NCBI GenBank assembly: GCA_963774945.1
Contig: CAVZHA010000027.1
Coordinates: 2,046,001 to 2,110,000, forward strand
Direction: 5' to 3'
DNA: 64,000 nt
DNA from: Trebonia sp963774945
GTDB lineage: Bacteria > Actinomycetota > Actinomycetes > Streptosporangiales > Streptosporangiaceae
The translations under genes were made by a program, and so were the position numbers. Under the pieces are notes generated by a model. The model was not told the origin of the DNA. It worked only from the letters and a program-made list of their open reading frames with translations, and ran no database searches. Positions 57,342 through 64,000 of the stretch are shown here, piece by piece (positions within the stretch are counted from its first letter, which is position 1; each line of letters starts with the position of its first letter).

Positions 57342-58891
57342 TTACCTGCGTCCCGTGACCGCTGGCTCGAGGCGCAGCTCGAAGCCGGGCAGGTGCAGGG
57401 TGCCGTGCTGGGTGCGGACGGCGCTGCCGGCCTCGCTCGGCACCAGGCGCATGGTGAGGATGTCGTTGCCGCCCGCCGCGGTGGCGAGCCGGCCGGCGAC
57501 GACCGTGCGGGCCTCGGTCGCGAGGGTGAGCAGGCGCAGCAGCACCCGGGTCTCGGCCTCGTCGAGAACCCGGTCGTGCGGGCCGGCCGCGAGCAGCGAC
57601 CGGGCGGCGGCGCGCTCGGCCGCGCGCTGCTCGGCCTGACGCCGGGCCAGCGCCGCCTTGACCGCCGGGTTGTTCCTGGCGGGCTGCGGGAACGCCGGGC
57701 GTCGGGGCCTTGCCCCGCCTGAACAGGGTGACCGAGATGTCGACGCCGGGCGCTTCCCACCAGGTCGCGCGGGAGGAGATCTGGTCGGCGTCATCGTGCG
57801 CGCCGCCGACGTGGCGCGCGGTGCGGAGGTTGAACCCGGCGGTCATCAGCGCGTGCGCGGCCGGCTCGTCGGGGCACCCGTAGCACCCACTCGGCCAGGT
57901 GCCGGAGCTGCGATGAGCGGTTCACCCCGCCGCGTTGCGCCTCGGTGACCTGGCGGAGCAGCGCGATCACGGCCGAGACGGCGGCGCGGGTGGCGGTGCG
58001 CAGCCCGAGCGGCGCGGGACTCGGGGTCGTCGTCGGCGAACCACGCCCGCAGCGCGGCCCAGCGGCGACGCCAGTCGTCGTGCTTGTCCTCGTCGGACAG
58101 GAACGGCCGGTCGTCGGCCCGCACGACCAGGCCGAGCATCGCGCCGGCGCTCGACGGCGGTGATCGCGGCGGCCAGCCGGGGCAGGTACCGGTCGAGCTC
58201 GGCCATGAAATCGGTCATGTGGGTGAGCAGCGCGTTCTTGTACTTGAGGAACGCCTCGGGCGAGGTGTCGGTCGAGCGCATGAGCTCGGCCAGCGTCAGG
58301 TGGAACTGCGCCGCGCGGCGGGACATGTCGTCGAGGACGGTATCCAGCCGGGACAGCCGGCGGTAGACCTGATCGTGGTCCCCGGACGCGGTCGCCTGGT
58401 CGAGGGCGCGCAGGTCGTCGAGGATGTCGGAGAAGACCAGCCGGGACAGGTTGGCGTCGCGGATGCGCGCGGCGAGCACGTCCTCGACGGCGGTGTAGGC
58501 GCGGTAGCCGAGCTCGCTGAACTGGTAGACCGACTGGCGGTTGCGGTAGCGGGCGAGCGAGCCGGCCCGGGACGCGTCCTCGAGCCGGTGCAGGATCTGA
58601 TCGTCGGCCAGCGCGTCCAGCCGCTCGCGCAGATCGCACCAGGTCGTGATGGGCCGGGACGTCCTCGTGGCCGGCCGCGAGCTCGGCCAGCGCGGCCGCG
58701 ACGTCGGCCGAGTGCGCCTGCACCTGGTGCACCGCCCGGAGCCGGTCAAGCGCGCGCAGCACCCACAGGTAGGCGAGGTGGTCATCGCGCCGGGTGAAGT
58801 TGAACAGCCGGAACCGGTCGCTGACCGCGAGCGCGTCGAGGTGCAGCGAGTCGCGTCCGGGGTCGCGCCCGTTCTCGTCCTGCTCGTCCAT
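57342..58891 (-). CDS. jetA: Wadjet subunit JetA (TIGR02677), several frameshifts
   Basis: Kleisin-like subunit of about 515 residues. The N-terminus FRLFNFTRRDDHLAYLWVLR is followed, after a shift near 58625, by ARYRNRQSVYQFSELGYRAY, VYRRLSRLDTVLDDMSRRAA and AFLKYKNALLTHMTDFMAEL. The end ISSRATWWEAPGVDISVTLF and HGTLHLPGFELRLEPA is the family tail. Shifts lie near 58625, 58150, 58020, 57890 and 57720. ATG 58891 starts the operon; its promoter must lie in the 195 bases shared with the divergent pRiA4b ORF-3 gene. Confidence 0.87.
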
Positions 58892-59092
58892 TTGCCCGCA
58901 CAATACCGTGGCAGGCGAGCAACTCGCGATTGCGGCGGCGCACACGACGGTGAAAGGACGGCGACGAAAGCCCTCCTGCCCTTAGGCTCACGCGGAGACG
59001 GGACCGGGCACACCACGCCATCGCGTTCTGCGTGGTCACTGCTTCCACCGGCCCGACCGTAACCGAGCCGACGTATCCCGGGAGGAATGAAC

Positions 59093-60364
59093 GTGACCGA
59101 TCTTGACGCGGCCGCCCAGAAAGCAAAACTCACTGTGCAGATCCGGTCATTCCTCGACTGGCTCGGCGAGGGTCGCAAGCTGACCCAGACCGGCCGGGTC
59201 GGACTGGCTGACGCCCGCTACCTCGTCGAGTTCCTCGACACCGGCGACGTAGTCGACCCAGAGATCGGCGGCAGGGTATTTAAGACCAAGTCCAGCGAAG
59301 AACTGGCGTATTTGACCAGGATCGTCGAATGGGCGAAGGTCACCAGGCTCATCCGGGTTGCCGGGACCAGGCTCACGCCGGTGAAGAAGAACGCCGCCCT
59401 CGCGGACCGGCCCCTCGACCTGGTGCTGGCGATGCTGGTCGCCTACCCGAAACTCGGGAAGTCGCTGTTTCCCAGGAACACCTGGCGTCAGTCCGTCGTC
59501 GGCGACGAGTTCGCTGACATCGGCGAGGAACTGCTCACGGCCCTGCTCGCGAGCATCGGCCCGTGCCCGCTGGCAACGCTGAGCGACACGGCCTACGACG
59601 TGATCGCCGCCCGATACATGCTTGGCAGGCTGACCGAACAGCAGCACGACTTTCTGCGACGGACGGTCGCCGTTGACATCAGGATCGCCATGTCGGCGCT
59701 GAATGTCCTCGGCGTTGTCGTGCTTGATGGAAGCACGGACCATGACCGGGCCGACGAAAGCGCGGAACTCACGGATCTGGGCCGGTACGCCATCCGGCGC
59801 TTGCGGGGCATGGCGCAGCCCGGTGACGCGCTCCTCCAAGTGCGGATCGAGCTGGCGGATGTATGTGACCCGCAGGTATGGCGGCGGGTGCTGATCCCGT
59901 CGGCCTACCCGCTCGACCGGGTGCACACCGTGATCCAGGCGGCGATGGGCTGGGAGGACTCGCACCTGCACGTATTCCGGCTTGGTGACGAGAGCTACGC
60001 CGCCGCGGATCCCGATGCCGAAATGGGATATCTCGACGAGACGAAGTATCGGTTGGGCGACCTGGTCTCGGAAGCGGACCGGATGGACTACGAGTACGAC
60101 TTCGGCGATGGCTGGGAGCACACGCTAGTCGTCGAGGCACGTGAAACAGCCCAGGACGGCGAGGTCTATCCGGCCTGCGTAGCGGGCGAGGGGGCCTGCC
60201 CGCCTGAGGACTGCGGTGGCAGCCCTGGGTTCGCCGAGTTCAAGGCTGCATTGGCGGGGCCGCGGGGTACCGAGCGAGATGCGCTGCTGCAATGGGCAGG
60301 CGGTGACTACGATCCCGGCCGGTTTAACTTGTCGGCGGTCAACGCAGCCGTCTCGGCGATCTAA
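59093..60364 (+). CDS. Plasmid pRiA4b ORF-3 family protein
   Basis: About 423 residues, intact frame. Residues 230-420 form the pRiA4b ORF-3 domain: LLQVRIELADVCDPQVWRRV, YPLDRVHTVIQAAMGWEDSH, YEYDFGDGWEHTLVVEARET and CPPEDCGGSPGFAEFKAAL. The domain is common on plasmids and beside transposons; function unknown. The N-terminal half has no clear match. GGAGG at 59081-59085 is only one base from ATG 59087 but seven from GTG 59093, so I chose GTG. Divergent from jetA. Confidence 0.82.
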   Translation: MTDLDAAAQKAKLTVQIRSFLDWLGEGRKLTQTGRVGLADARYLVEFLDTGDVVDPEIGGRVFKTKSSEELAYLTRIVEWAKVTRLIRVAGTRLTPVKKNAALADRPLDLVLAMLVAYPKLGKSLFPRNTWRQSVVGDEFADIGEELLTALLASIGPCPLATLSDTAYDVIAARYMLGRLTEQQHDFLRRTVAVDIRIAMSALNVLGVVVLDGSTDHDRADESAELTDLGRYAIRRLRGMAQPGDALLQVRIELADVCDPQVWRRVLIPSAYPLDRVHTVIQAAMGWEDSHLHVFRLGDESYAAADPDAEMGYLDETKYRLGDLVSEADRMDYEYDFGDGWEHTLVVEARETAQDGEVYPACVAGEGACPPEDCGGSPGFAEFKAALAGPRGTERDALLQWAGGDYDPGRFNLSAVNAAVSAI

Positions 60365-60525
60365 TTCCGGAAGCGCGTCGGCTGAAGAGGAGCTGTGACC
60401 GCCGGAAGTTTGCGCGCGAGCAGCGCGCGACGGCAGCGCCGCGAGCAGCGCGCTTCGGCTAAATCGCTTGACGGCCGGGACGCCGGGCGGTTGGGTATTT
60501 TGGCGGACCGATCACGGAGGCGGCA

Positions 60526-60849
60526 ATGGTTGACGAGACGGCGGCCGACGGCGAGCGCCTGGAGGCGCTGCTGCAGAACTTCCTGCGCGACGGGCGCCTG
60601 ATCCGGCTGCCTGCCAAGTTCACCCGGCGCAAGGAGATCCTGCGCTATCTGGCGATGCGCGACTTCCGGCCCCGCACCTGGTACGCCGAACAGGAGGTCA
60701 ACGACATCCTCAAGGCCTGGTGCAAGGGCGCGGACGCCACCGACTACGTCTCGATCCGCCGCTACCTCATCGACTATCACATCCTCGACCGTGAAGATTC
60801 CGGCCAGTACTGGCTCCTTAACGCCTGGACCGTCCCGGCCGATCAGTAG
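60526..60849 (+). CDS. DUF2087 protein
   Basis: Protein of 107 residues matching DUF2087: LQNFLRDGRLIRLPAKFTRR, KEILRYLAMRDFRPRTWYAE, QEVNDILKAWC, YVSIRRYLIDYHILDREDSG and the end YWL. The winged-helix-like fold is often attached to ArsR regulators; alone its role is unknown. ATG 60526 follows GGAGGC. Intact frame. Confidence 0.85.
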   Translation: MVDETAADGERLEALLQNFLRDGRLIRLPAKFTRRKEILRYLAMRDFRPRTWYAEQEVNDILKAWCKGADATDYVSIRRYLIDYHILDREDSGQYWLLNAWTVPADQ

Positions 60850-61033
60850 CCCCCGGCTCGCACTCGGGGGCGTTGGCGCCGAGGGCCGCTCTGGTTGGCG
60901 GTGTCGCGACCTGGCCTTGGAAGATCCACAAGTGCGAAATTTGGTAACTCTAGATGTTTGTCTGGCGACTCGGCGTAGTGTTAGCCCCGCGGTCTTGAGT
61001 GGCTGGGCTGCGGTCATCGGGGGCGGTGAATGG

Positions 61034-63756
61034 ATGGACGCTGAGCGTGTCGCGGGGTACCACGGAACAGGGTTTCGGGAAGCAACCGGGCGTGAGAAAG
61101 AGGCAGGACGCCACGGCCCAACGGGGAAGCGCGGGGCACCGACGGCGCCGTTCCCGACGGTGCCGGAGCAGCGCGGCGGGCCCGGTGAGATCGGCCGGTC
61201 GGGGGACTCGGCTGACATCGGCGGGGCTGCGGACCGCGGCTCGGTAAGCGTGTCACGCAGCACCGAACCATTTGAGGTCGTCTTCGACTCCGAGGATCCC
61301 CCGGCGCCTGGTCCTTCCGGCGTGAACGGTGACGCTCCAGGGATCGCCCGGGTCGACGTGCGGTGGGAGCCGCTGGCGGTGCGGGACGGATGCCGACCCG
61401 ACCGCATCCCGGACGGTCGGTGGCCGTCGGACGGCGCTCTGGTCCGGAGCGAGCAGTTCGTGGTCAACGAGGCGGTCGCGCAGCCCGGCGGGGGCGTGTT
61501 CGCGGTGCACGCGCCGCCCGGCACCGGGGTGGCCGAGGTGTACGGCGACCTGGTCGCGGCGATCATCACCGAGCGCGCCCGCCGCATCGCCGACCTGCCT
61601 GGTCCGGCGGCGGCGTTCGGGGAACTGCGCACCTGGTCGACGCACCGGGTCGCGGCGCCGAACCGGATCCTGACCGGGTTCGAGATCGTGCTGGCGGCGC
61701 CGGAGTCGAGCGCGCTGACCGCGCACGGACTGCCGCCCATCGGGGCGGGGTGGCGGGAGGCGGCCACGACGATCGACTACTTCGCCTCCACCGCCCGGCT
61801 GGCCGACGGCGTCGGCGCGTGGGCGATGCTAGCGGCCCGTCTGGGCGACGGCGCGGCGAACCGCGCGTTCGCCGAGCGGTGGTGGCGCGGGGCCGTCCGC
61901 GGCACCGACGTGCTGTTCCCGGCGGGCGAGTCGATGGCCGCCGCGCTGCGGCGGCTGCAGGCCGAGAGCGCGGCGGTCGACTGGCAGGGCGCCGTCGCGC
62001 GGTTCCGGTCGGCGCTGGCGAAGACGGAAAAACTCGCTTCCGAACGGTCCGAGGTGGCTGCCGCAGTCACCCGCATCTCCGACCTCGAGCAGGCCTGCGA
62101 GGAGGCGTCCTGCTCGGCCGAGGCCGCGCAGGCCCGGCTGGCGGACCTCGCCGCGCGGCGAACCCGCTGTCCGCGAGGCGCTTACCGCCGCCGAGGAGGA
62201 ACAGCAGGCGCTGCTGGCCGACCTCGGGGCGCACCAGCTCAACCGGCCCGTGTTCACCACCGTGACCGCAGACGGCAAGACGGCGCTCCGGTCTCGCAGC
62301 GCGCTGTCGATCGCGCTGGCAGGCGGGGTTCGCCGCGGCCGGAACTGGCGCGGCTGGACCGCGCGGCGACGCGAGCTGCGCGCCGCCTGCGCCGAGGCGG
62401 AGCTGCGACGGGAAGCGGCCGCGAAGGAACTGCAGACGCTGAGCGCCAGCCTGGCGGTCGCCTGGACCGCCGTCAACGACGAGACGGCCGAGGTCACCCG
62501 GCTCACGGCCGAGATCGGCCCGCTGGCCGAGGCGGTCGCGCTCGCCCGGCAGCGGTGGGGCGACCACGTACCCGACGGGCCGGCCCAGGCCGAGACCGAG
62601 GACGCGGCGCTGATCGAGTGGCGGGAAACCTCCGCCCCGTGGGCCGACGAGGAGTACGCGGCGAGCCGGGCTGAGGTCTTCCTGGCCGCCCTTGATCTGC
62701 ACAAGACGCTGATCGCGGCGCGGGCCGACGTCTTCGCCGCAAACCTGGGCGCGCTGATGGACCTGCTCTGCGCCGACCCGACGCCGACGTCGGCGCAGGC
62801 CGGGCCGGAGATGTCGTCGGGGACGGCGGCGGCGCGTGAGCGCGCAGCGTCAGCCGGCGCGACCGCGACGCCGGCCGGATCGGGTGCCGTCGACGCCGGG
62901 CCGGTGGACGCTGACGTCGCGGCGACGGACGAGGCCGCCGCGGGCGCAGCCGACGCCGACGCCGACGCAACCGCAGCCGGCCCAGCCGCGGCCGGCGCAG
63001 CCACGGCCGGCGCAGCCGCGGCCGACTCGTCGGCGGCGGCCATTGCGGCCGCGTGGCAGTCGCTCTTCCTGGTCGTGCCCGTGGTTCACATGCCGTTCGG
63101 TGCCATCGAGCCGCTCTTCGACGGCCTCGGGCCGACGTCGCTTGGCTGGCTGCTGGCCGATCACGCCGAGCGGCTGCCCGGCTGGCAGGCGGACAGCATC
63201 TTGGGACGAATGGACCGCGCTGTCTTCGCGGGCGATAGCGCCGGCTCCGGCGGAAACGGCGCTGGGCGATGGGCACGGCGGCCGGAGCGGCAACGGCGAC
63301 GCAGGCGACAACCGATCGGTGGCCGACGATCGTGCAGTCACCGCGGACGAGGAAGGCGACGTCGCTGGCGACGACCACGACCGGGACCGCGACGACAAGG
63401 CCGACCGGGGCGTCAAAGGCGACCGCAGAGTCAGAGTCGACCGGAGGGTCGAAGCCGACCGCGATGGGAGTGGTCGCAGTACGCGCACCGAGTCCGATGC
63501 CTTCAACCGCGCGGAAGACGTGGGCGGCGCGAGCGCACAGCGGATCGCCGAGCGGACCGCGCGCTATGGCACCTGGCTGCCCGCCAGGCTGCCCGATTCC
63601 GCGGCGTCCGATGGGCCAGCCGAAGCGGCCGTCGATGATGGCGTGCGCATCTGGGTGGGCACGCCGCTCCGCGTCGTGCGCGGGCTCGACCGGGCCACCA
63701 TCGACCTGCGCAACAGCCTCGCCTACGACGGGCTGCTGGTCTCCGACCGGAGTTAG
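61034..63756 (+). CDS. Degenerate Upf1/DNA2-type helicase homologue (two frameshifts)
   Basis: About 905 residues. It aligns with actinobacterial SF1 helicases of the AAA_12/DNA2-NAM7 type: DGRWPSDGALVRSEQFVVNE, GGGVFAVHAPPGTGVAEVYG, AAIITERARRIADLPGPAAA, TIDYFASTARL, WQSLFLVVPVVHMPFGAIEP and GPTSLGWLLADHAERLPGW. The catalytic residues are gone: Walker A PPGTGKT reads PPGTGVA, the LLIDEAGQ box reads LLADHAER, and the GDPLQ box is replaced by a Gly/Arg/Asp-rich stretch. It stops after TPLRVVRGLDRATIDLRNSL, AYDGLLV, where relatives continue. Shifts near 62168 and 63262 are each mended by one base. ATG 61034 is the first plausible start. Confidence 0.7.
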
Positions 63757-63820
63757 CATTCAGAAGTAACGCAGTGGTCCGCGAGGCTTAGCGCGCCGGC
63801 CAGGCCTTCTGGATTTAACG

Positions 63821-64000
63821 TCAGAAGAAATGCAGCTCGTGTGCGAGCTGGAGAGCGCTCGCCAGGCGTTCCTCGGCCGCCGCCGCCGCGCCGCCGTCCC
63901 AGGCGGCGAGGGCGGCGTCGAGGACCGCCATGAGCTCGTCGGGGAGCAGCTGCTGGGCGGGATCGAGAATCTGCCGGGCGGCGGCGACCGCGGCGGCGGC
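63821..64000 (-). CDS. C-terminal end of a hypothetical protein, cut by the window edge
   Basis: The last 59 codons of a minus-strand gene: LDPAQQLLPDELMAVLDAAL, AAWDGG, EERLASALQLAHELHFF. Ala-rich helices, no recognised domain. The stop is at 63821-63823. It converges on the helicase homologue. Confidence 0.5.
   Translation of the reverse strand, partial: AAAAVAAARQILDPAQQLLPDELMAVLDAALAAWDGGAAAAAEERLASALQLAHELHFF

Overview
The window comes from a very GC-rich actinobacterium. Third codon positions are G/C-saturated, GTG starts are common, and several family types are typical of Streptosporangiales, Streptomyces or Frankia-like genomes: SAM methyltransferases of the Methyltransf_19 family, DUF222/HNH proteins, WYL and HxlR regulators, and DUF2293. 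I cannot name the species. Many conserved genes carry a single-base frameshift while homology continues in the next frame. Where the missing reading can be reconstructed, most shifts are +1 G/C, which looks more like consensus error than decay. I therefore annotate those genes as one CDS across frames and mark the shift.

Left part (1-22.7 kb). After an aldo/keto reductase and a DUF2237 gene comes an ArsR-type regulator with its own operator. A dispersed catabolic gene set follows: a Rieske oxygenase, an acyl-CoA dehydrogenase, a DadA-type FAD oxidoreductase with a cupin, a COG1233 oxidoreductase, a TetR/BetI-like regulator, a PotABCD-like ABC importer, and a class III aminotransferase divergent from a glutathione peroxidase. 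The promoters of these genes share a 16-bp palindrome (GACTGAACRTTCAGTC or close variants). I count seven copies over about 20 kb, two of them flanking the tetR gene. I infer one regulon for uptake and oxidation of an amine-type compound; the substrate is not shown by the sequence.

Middle part (22.7-40 kb). This holds a badly broken DUF222/HNH gene, an aminoglycoside phosphotransferase remnant, a RibD_C reductase, a hydrolase/LuxR pair, an ECF sigma factor with a SnoaL-like tail, a class I glutamine amidotransferase, a TauE/SafE exporter, a MetE-like protein, formate-tetrahydrofolate ligase, an undecaprenyl-diphosphate phosphatase carrying a disordered insertion of about 270 residues, and a two-component system.

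Right part (40-64 kb). This looks like an accessory and defence island. It has an XRE-ImmA regulator/protease coupled to a partner, a PD-(D/E)XK/Rpn-like protein, twin SAM methyltransferases with matching promoters, a RelA/SpoT-fold protein overlapping a small second gene, and a type I Wadjet plasmid-defence system. The Wadjet system is split: jetABC lie at 51.3-58.9 kb and jetD at 46.2-47.6 kb on the same strand, with an HxlR/quinone oxidoreductase pair, a nucleotidyltransferase and a DUF2293 gene between them. Beyond jetA are a pRiA4b ORF-3 protein, a DUF2087 protein and a Upf1/DNA2-type helicase homologue whose catalytic motifs have all been lost.

Repeats include a palindromic element (core GGGACCGTTCG) in five copies, mostly at gene 3' ends and once inside the acyl-CoA dehydrogenase gene; a MITE-like inverted repeat near 3.1 kb; and a branched palindrome near 11.5 kb followed by 39-bp tandem repeats. 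I saw no rRNA, tRNA or CRISPR array.
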